The notes beneath the pieces were generated by a model. It was given only the letters and a program-made list of their open reading frames with translations. It was not told the origin of the DNA and searched no databases. Position numbers and translations under genes: made by a program. Positions 40,181 to 51,179 of a stretch of 64,000 nt of DNA are shown here, one piece after another. Numbering within the stretch: position 1 is the stretch's first letter; every line of letters starts with the position of its first letter. The stretch is taken from assembly GCF_026262505.1 (NCBI RefSeq), contig NC_067206.1, positions 11,303,507 to 11,367,506 of the forward strand, written 5' to 3'. This DNA is from Trichomonas vaginalis G3 (Eukaryota > Parabasalia > Trichomonadida > Trichomonadidae).

Positions 40181-41720
40181 ATGTCGAAAGAAACAGCGTC
40201 TATGAGAGAAATACAACACAACCGACAACTCATTTTGCAAGCTCTAAATAAGAACACAACAAACTTTTCAAACTATTCTAAGATATCTGAGTCATTGAAA
40301 GAAGGAAACTTAAAACTGACGATAAACCCATTGACAGACGAGTTTCTGTTTCAAGACAGTAAGAACCATACTGTTTGTATAAATCCAACAAAAGGAACTT
40401 TAAACGAGAAACCTATAAATGAACTTCTTTTGAAAGCAGATGTTGACAACAAAGCTGACAAAGAGTATGTCATTGAAAAAGTTCAAGAAGAACATGACAG
40501 AGCAGATGCAACATATGCAACGAAAGAACATACTCATCCTGAACTAGCGGACAAAACATATGTTGACAATAAAATGTCAAGTGAAGTGACAAGAGCTGAA
40601 AACGAATATTCTAAAAAGACTCATATACATACCATTGCAAATATTACAAACTTACAAGAAACCTTAAACAGGAAAAGTGACGTTGGACATACACATTCTA
40701 TATCTGAAATAACAGACTTAAACGTTAGCCTTGAAAAGAAAGCTGACAAAACATATGTCAACAGTGAGTTAGAGGAGAAGGTAGATAGGGGTTGTATGGC
40801 TAGTGCGTTAGTGAAGAAGGCAGATAAGGAATATGTGGATGAAAAAGACAATGAAATTAAAGAAAGGGTTGAATGGTATAATGAACGGACATCGAAGATT
40901 TTAGAAGGTAAAGCCAATACAGGTGGGTTTCAGGATGTTTAGACCTTAAAGCGGATAAGAACCATACACATACCATTGCAAATATTACAAACTTACAAGA
41001 AACCTTAAACAGGAAAAGTGACGTTGGACATACACACGATTTCTTCGCAACTGTTGGTATAGAAAATATTGAAGGAACGGTTGAAGGAGCTGGTGGGGAT
41101 GTATTAGATTGAAACCTCCTAACTTTCCACAAGGTTTAACATCGGAAGAAGACATAACAACGATGAGATACATTAGATGTAGAAATGTCTATGTCATGGA
41201 GGATGAAAAAAAAGTTAAATTCACTGCTCAAGATTTATATGATAAAAAAGCTGACAAAACAGAGCTTCAAACATTAAAGACAGAAATACTTCAAACATTA
41301 TATCCTATAGGCTCTATTTATACGTCAATGAACTCTACCAGACCAGAAGTAGTACTTGGTCTCGGAACTTGGACTCAAATAGTCGACAGGTTTTTGTATT
41401 GTGCAAACTCTTCAAAGGAAACAGGCGGAAGTAAAACGATTTCAGGTGAAAACCTACCTGCACACAGTCACTACGTAGATTTAAGTACATCTCAAGCAGG
41501 TTGGCATAAGCATAAATTTTGGGATTGGCACGCCTTGAAAAAAGGTAAAGGATATGATGTTAAAGACGACGTTCAGTTTGCTATAAATTGTTACTGGAGT
41601 GACACTCAGGGAGATGGAAACCATACACATCGCGTTACAGGATATACACAAACAACGGGACAAAGTAAAGACTACATGCCACCTTACATGACAGTTTACG
41701 CATGGTATAGAATTGCTTAG
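40181..41720 (+). pseudogene. Bacteriophage-tail-type fiber protein (C), remnant
   Basis: About 500 residues long. The shaft consists of ADKxYV, HTHSISEITDL and related repeats, which in phages form trimeric beta-helical or coiled fibers. The tip carries YPIGSIYTSMN, LGTWTQIVDRFL, GGSKTISGENLPAHSH and MPPYMTVYAWYR, the hallmark order of phage tail-fiber and collar tips. Convergent with the integrase, the stops overlapping by four bases. The copy is broken. Such a tip in a eukaryotic Polinton suggests gene transfer from a bacteriophage. Confidence 0.83.
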
Positions 41721-42671
41721 TCGTCATTTTCAACTTCTTTAGCATATTCGTCAGGAGTTGTCTTATATTTGTTAGGAACTGTCTTTGAAAGTATACCACC
41801 TTGAACTTTGACAAGTTTGAAACGAGGTCTGACAATAGTCGTTTTATCTTCTGCTTGCAGTCTGTACATTTTGCCATGTTTGCCTAAAACTTCATAATAT
41901 TCTCTTGTATACTTTCTTCTATTTTTACGAACACGAACGTGAGTACCTGTCGAGTTCCCATTGTTGTCATAGTCAATAGTATTTTCATATGGGTCGCGTT
42001 TAGGTATTTCTATTTTTACTTTGTCACCTTTCTTAAGTTTGAAGCCTGGCATTCTTTCTTGTTATCCTTTTGACTAAACTATTAAATATATAGTCTTTCT
42101 CTAAGTCGGGTTGTTTTTCATTTCTTCGGGGGAGTGGTTTCCCAAACCTTTTTGTTTACGGGTATTGTAAATATTTAAAACTTGTCTCATCTTTGCCATG
42201 GAGAAATGTCTATACTTGTCGTCATATGACATTTCATTACCTCACCACCTTGTGGTTGGTTTAAGTCTCTTAAGATTTTTATACAACTGTCAATGACACC
42301 AAGAGCAGAATGGTTTTGGTCGACAATGAAATATTGGTTTACATTTTTTGAACGCAGATAGTTTTTATATCGTCTGATTTGAAAGAACTTTCACAGTCAG
42401 ATGTCAGTTTTGTTGGATGGTATTTGTCAACGAATATTGTCAAAGCAGTTTTCACATCTAAAATATTTTTGGACCATAATGGTATGGCTTCACAGTATCT
42501 TGTGTTTTGACCGACAAATATTAGCCAGTATGGAGGTCCATCTTCTCTATACCTCGGAATGTTTTCCAAGATATCCATAAACCAAGCATTTGGTGTTGAA
42601 CTAAAGATTTTTACCATGAGTGCTTTCTTTGTTGCTTTAGAAACATAGGGGTCCTTGTTTGGATTCGTCAT
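41717..42671 (-). pseudogene. Integrase remnant (C)
   Basis: Counterpart of the open integrase at 26783-27742, with the same core blocks and SH3-like basic C-terminus. It is broken. Divergent from the amphipathic protein at 42688 across 16 bases. Confidence 0.85.
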
Positions 42672-42687
42672 TTTTTACCCATAAGAA

Positions 42688-43087
42688 ATGGGTTTATTTG
42701 GCGCATTAGCAGGAGTTGCATCCAGATTTTTGCCCGCAGTGGGAACAATAGCCAGAGGTGTATTTGGAGTTGGAAGGAAGATTTTGAGTACATTAGGTAT
42801 ACTTAAAGAGAAAGCACAACCTATTATACAAACCGTACAGAAAGGTTGGGATGTAGCACGAGATGCAGCAAATCTTATTCCAAATCCTGAAACAAGAGGA
42901 AAAGTTCAAGGATGGATGGACAATGTTTAGACAAGCAGGAAACTATTATAACAAAGCAAATGACTACTATAACCAAGCAGGGCACTACATGGACCAAGGT
43001 GAAAGATTCTTTAACAGAGGATATAACCATGCACAACAGTGGGTAAACAACAACCAACCTCAACCGCCTCAAACGTGGGGAATGTAA
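42688..43087 (+). pseudogene. MG-starting amphipathic protein (C), remnant
   Basis: Counterpart of 26365-26766 (MGLFGALAGVASRFLP...). Broken. Its leader TTTTTTACCCATAAGAA is shared with the major capsid gene leader TTTTTACCCATATGAA, which suggests common late regulation. Confidence 0.55.
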
Positions 43088-43106
43088 ATTTTTTTACTGA
43101 GATGAA

Positions 43107-43259
43107 ATGAACAATACAGCATTGAGACAAATGGGCTCAAGATGGATTTGTCGACTTCCAGCAGTTACACAACGTGTTTGTCAAGTTCTTCCTATACCTC
43201 AGGAAGTTTTAGACCGACTTAAAAAACCTAAACAACCAGTTGAAAACAAAACAAACTAA
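43107..43259 (+). CDS. Small Polinton protein, 50 residues
   Basis: Homologue of 26196-26345: basic, two cysteines, C-terminal KKPKQPVENKTN. It sits 19 bases after the previous stop, with the TTTTTTACTGAGATGAA leader. Confidence 0.5.
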   Translation: MNNTALRQMGSRWICRLPAVTQRVCQVLPIPQEVLDRLKKPKQPVENKTN

Positions 43260-43278
43260 AATTTTTTACTGAGATGAA

Positions 43279-43863
43279 ATGACCGAAGAAGTTGAAACGG
43301 TAGATTTGACACCACAAACAAAAAGTTCAGAACCATTGTCAAAACCTGTCAAAGAACTTACAGATGAAGAGAAAAATTCAATAATAGAAAGTGCCAGGTC
43401 TGGAAATACAAACCCTAACTACAAAGTCACTTTTCATAGAAATGGAACGGCTAGTATCTCAAAAAAGAAACAGACTCTCACAAATAAAATATTGAAGTCT
43501 GAAGGAGCTTTCGAGACAACAGATGGAAAAGTTTACTTCACTGACCAACAGTTCATTATAGAACATCTCATTGACTTAGAGTCGAAATATTCTAAACTTT
43601 ACAACAAACACAAAAAGTTGAAAGGAAAACAAAAACAAATGGCATATGATATTTATGAAGATGTTGACGACACAACTGTTCCTGCAGGTGAGGTAAAGTC
43701 AGAGGAACCAAAAAGTGACGAAAAACCAATAGAAGAAGAAAAACCAAAAACTGAAGATAAACCAAAACCAAAGGTTAGTTTCAATACTAAACCAAGTCAA
43801 CCTTCATTAGCTGGTATGGGTTGGCGTCAAAGGCTTTTGGTAGCAGGTGGTTACGTAAAGTAA
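43279..43863 (+). CDS. MTEEV protein, 194 residues, unknown
   Basis: It is acidic at the N-terminus, then has a region of about 40-110 with beta-hairpin-like YKVTFHRNGTASISKKK, a coiled segment (YSKLYNKHKKLKGKQKQ), and a Lys/Glu/Pro tail ending in a conserved RQRLLVAGGYVK. Uses the same TTTTTTACTGAGATGAA leader as the previous gene. It lies directly before polymerase B. No family recognised; a replication accessory or terminal-protein role cannot be tested from sequence alone. Confidence 0.55.
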   Translation: MTEEVETVDLTPQTKSSEPLSKPVKELTDEEKNSIIESARSGNTNPNYKVTFHRNGTASISKKKQTLTNKILKSEGAFETTDGKVYFTDQQFIIEHLIDLESKYSKLYNKHKKLKGKQKQMAYDIYEDVDDTTVPAGEVKSEEPKSDEKPIEEEKPKTEDKPKPKVSFNTKPSQPSLAGMGWRQRLLVAGGYVK

Positions 43864-43893
43864 AGAAAAAAACATTTTTTTATTTTTATAAAA

Positions 43894-46046
43894 ATGCCCC
43901 CATATAGAATGGATAGAAAGTCTGCTAGAATAAAAGCAGAGTTACAAAGATATGGTTGGAGAGTTTCGAAGAATTTTAAATATAGGAAGGGAAGACCCAT
44001 AAAAGTCTATGACAAATTGTCTGGTCTTCGCTACGAAATGGACTTGGAAACAGCACGCGCAAATTATCCAAACAGACTAGAGAGGTTAGAAGAAGAACGT
44101 CTTATGGACATGCCTTTCGATGTTAGTGAACCTCAAGTTGAAGGACACGACGGCTTTGCCAGATTCTACTGGAAACATGACGAACAATTGCATCCTTTGA
44201 GAAGGAAAAAAGGAAAAGGTGAAGACGCACATGCTCCCATGGAAAGAACAAGATATGCATATGAAAAGTATCGCGAAGTTAGAAGTCAAATTACATCTGG
44301 TCGAACCTTTACAGTAAACTTTGACGAAGGAAAGAACAAAGAAGGCTTCATGGGAGTACTTGCTGCCATTCAAGACGGAAATAAGAAAGGATACAATCTC
44401 AGACTAACCGTAACAGATTTAGATGGTCATATATACTATGCACATGGCAATGTCACAACAGCTGCAATGCTTCTTGACGCTTTCAAGACTACAAAGAGAG
44501 AACAAATGGTTGACTCCGACTCAGACATTTTGAATGCAATTGAAGGAATTGCAAGTGTCAAGTTCGAATGGTACCAACCTAACCCTCAAGCAGTCAGACA
44601 ACATGCTGGATACTTCCCGTTCATAAATAAGTCTGACATTGACTTGACAAGGTATGGAATTTACAATTCAATTGAAACAATTGTCAATGAACCTTGCATT
44701 CTTACATGTCTCAGGAACTCTGGTCTTGTTACAGATGAGAAGATGAAGTATCTTGAGTCATGTGTGAAGACAAGGTACATTCTCAGAGGTCAATTGGCAA
44801 AAATTGCACCGTTGGCAAATGTCAATATCCGAGTCAACATACCTACAGCTAAAGGTTCTTCACATGACGACTATGTTGTTGAGTTCAATTTACCATGGTT
44901 GAAGATTGCAATTGTCCACAACCACTTCATGTTGAACGAAAGTCTTACAAACCCATTGTTCGGAAAAGGCAAGTGCAACATTGTCAGAGCTGTAAACATT
45001 CTTTTCGAGAAAGGTTTGTTGGAACCAATTCCAGATGACAAGCTGACAGAAAGTTTTGTACCAAAAGACGAAACAAACTTTTCATTGTTAGCAAGACCAA
45101 AAGTTGTTCCAGACAAAGTTCTAGTACAAAAGAAGTACACAATTCCAAAAGGAGTTGGATTGTTCGGATACCAACCTGAACCAGAAGAACTTCCAATGAG
45201 GTTGCAAGAACTTCAAGATGCTATAAACAAACTTCCATTGAGACATCCAATTGACGTCAAATTGTATTGGAGAGCATCTGAGTTAGGTCAGAAGGTTTTA
45301 TATGAAACAGGTTGCTTCGACGATGTTTATGAGATAACAGGAGAAGTTTCTCAGAAGATAAGAGACTCACTTGAATTTCCAAAAACTGGTCCGATTGGAT
45401 GCGATAAGTTCGACTCATACGAAAAAATATACTATGTCGACCTTAACGCTGCGTACATGAGGTTCGTCCAATATATCCCGACTGGAATTCCAAACGAAGA
45501 TGGTGAGTTCCCAGGAAGGAACTATACAGTTGGAAAAGTCATACAACAACTGTATGATATTAGGAAAGCTTCAAACCCCAAACTTGCAATGACATTAAAA
45601 TTGCTTATGAATTCGACATGGGGTATTCCATTAAAAAACCTCAAGAGATGAAGAGTAAACATTATGAGAAGGTCGACAACTTTGTTGAAAGGTTTTCTCC
45701 TTTTGTTTTGAAATACGAATTTACCGAAGGTGAAAGTGGCTTAGTAACCACATTAAAACCTATTGTCGAACATTGGTCTTACCCTCAGTTCGCAAAAGCA
45801 GTCCTTGACAACTACAACAAATTCTTCTCCGAAGTCAAATCGAAAGTGAAGGTTTACTATGAGAACATCGACGCACTCATGACGAACGAAGAAGGCTATA
45901 ACAAACTCATTGAAATGGGTTTAGTTGGTGAGAAAATGGGCTGTTTTAAGCTAGACAAGGTATTTTCCGAAGTTCATGTTCTCTCCAAGCGTAAGTACTG
46001 GGGTGTACTTGAAGACGGCACAGAAATAAAACATTGCATGAAATAG
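43894..46046 (+). pseudogene. Protein-primed DNA polymerase B remnant
   Basis: Family B polymerase motifs appear in order: DLNAAYM (motif A), KLLMNSTWG (motif B) and a KRKYWG near the end. A long N-terminal region (about 500 residues) precedes them, as in Polinton polymerases. It should copy the linear element from its ends using a protein primer. The start at 43894 follows TTTTTATAAAA. The copy is broken. Confidence 0.8.
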
Positions 46047-46105
46047 TAAAACATTGCATGAAGTAAAAACATTTTTTTAAAACAGTATATTTTTACATAT
46101 ATTAA

Positions 46106-46966
46106 ATGTTTCAGGTTGAAAAACAAAGAACAAAAGTAGCAGATACAAAACCGTTAGACTATATCTTCACAAATGCCGGTAGGACTATATCAGATGAAGA
46201 AATTTCATCCGGTGCTTACAGGTTTGACTTTCCAATTCGTTGGCTTCAAAGTCCTTCAGATGCAAAGGCAATAGGATTTAGAAGAGTTTTGTTTTCAAAA
46301 AGAACTAACGCTTTTATGTTCGCAGTATATTTTCATGGGCAGTATAGAGGTGATGATGGTCTAATAGACAAATTTGACGAAATGAGAATCTTTACAGTTC
46401 GTTCAGACGAAAACCTTGAGAAGACTCTAAATGACTTTCAAACTCAAATGAACAAATATTATTGGGAATTGCAAGAAAAATACGACTCTCTACTAAACGG
46501 AACTTACTATCTGAAACTAGAATATGACAAGATGAACTCCACAGTTTCATTTCAAAGGATTGAAAATAACCCTCGAAGAAGTACACAGTTTTTATTTTGG
46601 GAAGTAGACAAACGTTCTTGGGCACAATTTCTTCGGTTACTAAACCAGAACGAACCATTACCACCTGACGGTCCGTTTAAATTTATACGCCCACCAACAG
46701 ATTTGACAGTTTATAGAAATGTGTTTGACCCTCAAAATGTCATGTGTCATGCAAGTTTCAGTTCAAGCAACAACAGTTTTCTATGTATCGGTAAGGACTT
46801 TTATGACTTTGCTTCTAAATTCTACGAACCACCTAGTAACAGTTTCTCTGACTTTCAAGTCTGGTTCACAACAAATGGTGTGCAGCATATTATTCCATTA
46901 TACTACGACTTTTATCTCGAATTGTCTTTCATATACAACTACGGAAAAGTGCTGAAAAAGTATTGA
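46106..46966 (+). CDS. Polinton 260-290 residue family protein, copy 2
   Basis: This 286-residue open frame is a diverged paralogue of the gene at 39315-40162: both share TKPLDxxFTN, YRFDxPxRWL, KAIGFRR, HASFS, NSFLC, FSDFQVWFTT and LELSFIYNY. The paralogue copies are at opposite sides of the polymerase. No known domain. The TTTTTACATATATTAA leader is of the common element type. Confidence 0.6.
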   Translation: MFQVEKQRTKVADTKPLDYIFTNAGRTISDEEISSGAYRFDFPIRWLQSPSDAKAIGFRRVLFSKRTNAFMFAVYFHGQYRGDDGLIDKFDEMRIFTVRSDENLEKTLNDFQTQMNKYYWELQEKYDSLLNGTYYLKLEYDKMNSTVSFQRIENNPRRSTQFLFWEVDKRSWAQFLRLLNQNEPLPPDGPFKFIRPPTDLTVYRNVFDPQNVMCHASFSSSNNSFLCIGKDFYDFASKFYEPPSNSFSDFQVWFTTNGVQHIIPLYYDFYLELSFIYNYGKVLKKY

Positions 46967-47498
46967 AAAATATATTTTAGGGTAGAAGGGTATATCTAAC
47001 CTGTTTTCTAACCTGTTTTCTACCCTCTTGAATTTTCATGAATTTTGTGCTGAATTCGACAAAAATGAGTTTTTGGTTGAAAGAATACGGTGGAGCCAAA
47101 AGTGGCTCGACCTCAAAACAAGCATTTTGTGAAGAATATACCAACCCGCGGAATTCCGCGGGTTGCTTTTTATACAAAGTTCAACAGGTGAATTTTCATG
47201 AATTTCCTTAAGATAGAAAAAAAGTGAGTTAAAATGAGATGTTTACTGAAGGTGTCACCATGTCACTCGGTCATTTTAACTTCTCTGAAAAAGTGTGACA
47301 ACATGACATTTTGACAACAACACAGGAAATAGATTTCATCGTATATTTTTTGTTAAGACTTCATCGTATATGTTTTGTCGAGACTTCATCGTATATGTTT
47401 TGTCGAGATTTTTATCGTTGTGGTCCGACGGTTAAGCCACAAACGAATGTCCGACGTCCCACCAAAAAATATTTTTTATTTTTATTGTAAGAACAGAA
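46967..47498. repeat. Spacer with hairpin repeats
   Basis: It holds a GGGTAGAAGGG...TCTAACC hairpin repeat (46977-47045), a block with GGAGCC/GGCTCG arms (about 47090-47115), a CCGCGGAATTCCGCGG palindrome near 47147, and TTCATCGTATATKTTTTGT units (47335-47410). No coding frame. The palindrome stretch resembles part of the following KilA-N gene (47700-47730), suggesting a small duplication. Confidence 0.6.
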
Positions 47499-48161
47499 AT
47501 GTCAGTCGAAGCAAAAACGTTCACGAACAAATCTAATGGCGAAACATTCACAAAAGGCACTTACAACGGTATTGAAGTCTTACGTAGAGACAAGGATGGT
47601 TATATAAATGCAACAAAGATGTGTCAGCAGTTTAGGAAGACTTTAGAAGGTTGTTGGAAAATAAGTCCTGGGAAGAGTATTTATACGGCATTTTGTGAAG
47701 AATATACCAACCGCCGGAATTCCGACGGTTGCTTTTTATACAAGGTTCATGCAGGAATTCCTGATGAAATCAAACAGGTTAGAGGAACGTATGTAGACCC
47801 AAGACTCGTAAACTATATAGCAATGTGGGCTTCTCCAAAATATTGCATAGCAGTTGGAAAAATTCTGGACTCCATAGACAAGAAAGTTCATGAGAAGTTA
47901 GATGAAGAAGAACTTGAAGATACAGTAGAGAATGCAAAACCTTTGTTTGAAGAAGAAGTTAGAAAAATGCATGAAAAACAAATAGAACATGAACGTGAGA
48001 TATGTTCTGGTTATAGAGACTCTCCATACGAACTAGACCAATGGGAACAAGAAGATTTAAAGAGAGAATTTAGAGAATATGAACTCGCTAAGATAGCATT
48101 AGAAGCTGCAGAAAAGAAGTTAAAAGCTTGGGGTTGTTTTGTACAAAAATATTGTGAGTAA
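47499..48161 (+). CDS. KilA-N domain protein, 220 residues
   Basis: The KilA-N DNA-binding fold spans about residues 15-130: NGIEVLRRDKDGYINATKMC, a middle helix, then VRGTYVDPRLVNYIAMWASPKYCIAV. A long charged coiled coil follows (about 130-210). KilA-N proteins are common in phages and large DNA viruses and often serve as regulators or as partners of nucleases. It is the first of an accessory block separated by hairpin spacers. The frame is open. Confidence 0.85.
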   Translation: MSVEAKTFTNKSNGETFTKGTYNGIEVLRRDKDGYINATKMCQQFRKTLEGCWKISPGKSIYTAFCEEYTNRRNSDGCFLYKVHAGIPDEIKQVRGTYVDPRLVNYIAMWASPKYCIAVGKILDSIDKKVHEKLDEEELEDTVENAKPLFEEEVRKMHEKQIEHEREICSGYRDSPYELDQWEQEDLKREFREYELAKIALEAAEKKLKAWGCFVQKYCE

Positions 48162-48331
48162 ATGAACCATTTTGTTGCTGAATTCAGCAAAAATATATTT
48201 TAGGGTAGAAGGGTATATCTACCCCGTTTTCTACCCTCTTTTCTACCCTCTTGAATTTTCATGAATTTCCTTAAGATAGAAATAAAGTTGGTTTTTTTAA
48301 AAAAATATTTTTTTATTTTTATTGTAAGAAC
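48162..48331. repeat. Hairpin spacer
   Basis: One GGGTAGAAGGGTATATCTAC-type repeat (about 48200-48265) followed by TTGAATTTTCATGAATTTCC and the TTTTTATTGTAAGAAC leader of the next gene. Confidence 0.7.
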
Positions 48332-49246
48332 ATGTTAGCAACAACTTCACCAAACTCGTTAGTCATGAACCCAACTTCAATGTTAGTAGAAATGAAAAGC
48401 TTCATTCCTTCTTCATATACTTTCGAAACAGAAATCCAGAAGATAAAGCAAGAACTTCTCCAAGGAGATTTAGACTGTAGTGCAAAAGATGAAACAAATG
48501 AAGAATATCTTTATGAAATGCAGGATATTATTGACCATCTACCTAAACTTCCTGAAATACAGCAACAAAAGCTCACTATTCCAGAATTCGATGAAATAGA
48601 AGTGAAACCAACTGACTCAGTAGAAATAAAGAAGTTCATACGTAAGGTAAACTATGAGTTTCTTGGATTTCATTGCAACCACAAAGTCATGGACAAAGAT
48701 TGCGATATGGTATATAAGAACATCTCTGACATATATAAATCTGAAGAATTTAAGACCTACGACAACTTTGTTTCGTTAGTTGCAAAATGTGTATGGCAGA
48801 TAAGAGATAAAGATAGAAGAGGTAAGATATGGAACGAACAGATAAAACCAGCAACTTTTGAGTTAAAGAAAACCATTGACGCCTTAGTCATACTAGCAGG
48901 TAAGGTTTCAGAATATAACGCAAAAATGAACCCACAATGTTCTAAATGTAAAGCAGCAATGAGGAAATATAACTACTCCGTCAAAGAGATAGAACGTATG
49001 CGAAACGACTATGCTGACTTAAAGAAAGAAGTAGAGAAACCAGCAGAAGATAAAATGGACATGTTAGAATTTCTGAACAAAAACTATCCAACTGCTGACG
49101 ATTTCCTTCTATCTGACGTCAAGATGAAATATAAAGATACATTCAATATTGTTAAAACATTCGATGTACTGACAGAAGAAATAGAAGCTACAAAACTGTT
49201 TAGAATTTCACGAATTCACAATGTTTACCATGTAAAACGCTTATAA
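48332..49246 (+). CDS. Unknown accessory protein, 304 residues
   Basis: No domain is recognised. It is lysine/glutamate-rich and helical, with a CSKCKAAM pair of cysteines near 207-210 in a coiled region, and a C-terminal part (TADDFLLSDVKMKYKDTFN...) that could be a winged helix. It shares the TTTTTATTGTAAGAAC leader with the KilA-N gene and probably its regulation. The frame is open. Confidence 0.55.
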   Translation: MLATTSPNSLVMNPTSMLVEMKSFIPSSYTFETEIQKIKQELLQGDLDCSAKDETNEEYLYEMQDIIDHLPKLPEIQQQKLTIPEFDEIEVKPTDSVEIKKFIRKVNYEFLGFHCNHKVMDKDCDMVYKNISDIYKSEEFKTYDNFVSLVAKCVWQIRDKDRRGKIWNEQIKPATFELKKTIDALVILAGKVSEYNAKMNPQCSKCKAAMRKYNYSVKEIERMRNDYADLKKEVEKPAEDKMDMLEFLNKNYPTADDFLLSDVKMKYKDTFNIVKTFDVLTEEIEATKLFRISRIHNVYHVKRL

Positions 49247-49583
49247 AATAACTGGGGTAGAAATGAGGGTAGAAAACGGGGTAGATATACCCTTCTACCC
49301 TAAAATATATTTTTGCTGAAAAAAATGACCAAATTTCATTATATAACTGTATTTTTTTGACGAAGAGAACTTTTGACTTCGTAAAAAACTCTATGAATAT
49401 ATATCTTTTATACAAAATTCAAGAGGGTAGAAATGAGGGTAGAAAAAACGGGTAGATATACCCTTCTACCCTAAAAATATTTTTGCTGAAAAAAATGACA
49501 AATTTCATGAATTTCCTTAAGATAGAAATAAAAAGCTAGTTTTTTTAAAATATTTTTTTTTATTTTGTATGTAAGAACAGGAA
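49247..49583. repeat. Hairpin spacer, two repeats
   Basis: Two inverted copies of the GGGTAGA...TCTACCC repeat lie at about 49255-49315 and 49430-49490, followed by a TTATTTTGTATGTAAGAAC leader. Confidence 0.7.
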
Positions 49584-50145
49584 ATGTCAAACACTAGTGT
49601 TGAAACAGTTAGAAAGATAGACAATGACACCAAAATGGTTAGAATTGGTGATTTAAACGTAAGATACTCAAAGAAAGAATACAACAAATATTCTTTGTCA
49701 GACATTTAACACTATCTGAAGGAAAGAAAGCACACGACTGGGTTAAAAAATGCTTCAACTCAGAAAATTTTGACAAGAAATCCTGAGCTTATGATATCGG
49801 TAAGATTCTATGGAACAAGAACATTATCTCATCGACAAAAGTCTTATACCAGTAGTTTTGTTCTGGATTGACCAGTTGTTGGATATAATTTCATAACATA
49901 TGGTTCATTCATACTGAACGTTGCAGTGAAGGCTTACTTTATATCGTTCAGAAACCAAAGGACTTCAATACAAAGAGATATAAGATAGGAAGAACATATA
50001 ATATAACTCAAAGATATGACAGTACAGTCAATAGAGTTAAGGTTGTGTTTGTTAACGATATGAGAGCTGCTGAAACAGAAACTACTCGAAAAGTTTGAGA
50101 AAATGTATGGTGCTCCCACGAAAGGTAAAGAAACGTTGAAGTAGA
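49584..50145 (+). pseudogene. GIY-YIG (T5orf172-type) nuclease-like remnant
   Basis: A stretch with IYIVQKPKDFNTKRYKIGRT followed by an arginine and a valine-rich strand matches the T5orf172 branch of the GIY-YIG fold, which often accompanies KilA-N proteins in large viruses. The N-terminal region (MSNTSVETVRKIDNDTKMVR) may belong to another small domain. The copy is broken. Confidence 0.55.
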
Positions 50146-50286
50146 TGAGAAGATAGTGCTATAAAATTATTTGACGAAGTTGCTGAAAAATACATGTAAA
50201 GCGTTTATTTTTGGTCTTTGTGAAAGTCAAAATAACGCTAATTTTATTTTTTTTTATTTTTTTATTTTGTATGTAAAGACAGATAT

Positions 50287-51140
50287 GTCAACAACCGAGA
50301 ACACAACAACAGTTATAGTCCATGAAGCTATAAATGAAGAATATGAGTACATACAGTATAACAAACAGTTTACGTCTCATTCGTTCTGTCAAAGACGATA
50401 TGTACCAAATGCAAAGTATTTTGACAGCATGTTTTGCTCCAGATACTAAGAAACCACAAGACTGGTTTAGGAACCAAAGCACACAAGAACTTTTGAGCGA
50501 AGCACAGCGAGACATACTTTTTCTGAAAACAGTGAAGAACAGCGACTACGAGAAAAATCTTACTCGCCAAACTCTATGAAACAGTGAAGAACAGCGAGTA
50601 AGTAAAAAACCCCAGTCGCCAAAACTCTATGAAATCGTGAAAAATTGCCAAACGGTTTGAGAGGATATTATGTACATAGACTTCTTGTAAATGCGTGTTG
50701 CAATGTGGGCTTCACCTCGTTACGCTTGGAATATTTACAGACTTCTTGACGAAATTCATAGACAAGAACGTGAAGAGATGGAAAACAAGCTTGAAGCAAA
50801 AGACAAAAGCCTTCAGAAAAGAATACCACGTTCGTACCAAAGGAAAGGAAAAGAACTATAAGTATATGATTTACACTGAAGAGATGGAAAATGAAGAAGA
50901 CAGAGATATGGTTATGTTGCATTTAGTCAGAAGAAACAACACAAAAGCTTTTAGACCTTGCTAAGATTTACAAATCTGACAGAATATTGGTTCTATCGCG
51001 AAAACTTACCGATTTCAATGACACCAAATGAAGATGTTAAACAGATAGTTCAAGATACGTTACCTCAAACACACTATGATATTAAAGGTTGTACAATACT
51101 TACCTTCAAAGAAGATTTGCCATTGTTAAAGGAAAAATAA
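50287..51140 (+). pseudogene. Second KilA-N-type protein, remnant
   Basis: Visible parts are MSTTENTTTVIVHEA, a DTKKPQDWFRNQSTQELL helix region and MWASPRYAW-like and EEMENEED segments, in the order of a KilA-N protein with a C-terminal helical region. It is heavily broken. The leader TTATTTTGTATGTAAAGAC is of the accessory-gene type. Confidence 0.55.
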
Positions 51141-51179
51141 CAGAGTATTTGACAACTTCAAACAAGCAGAGTAAATGAA

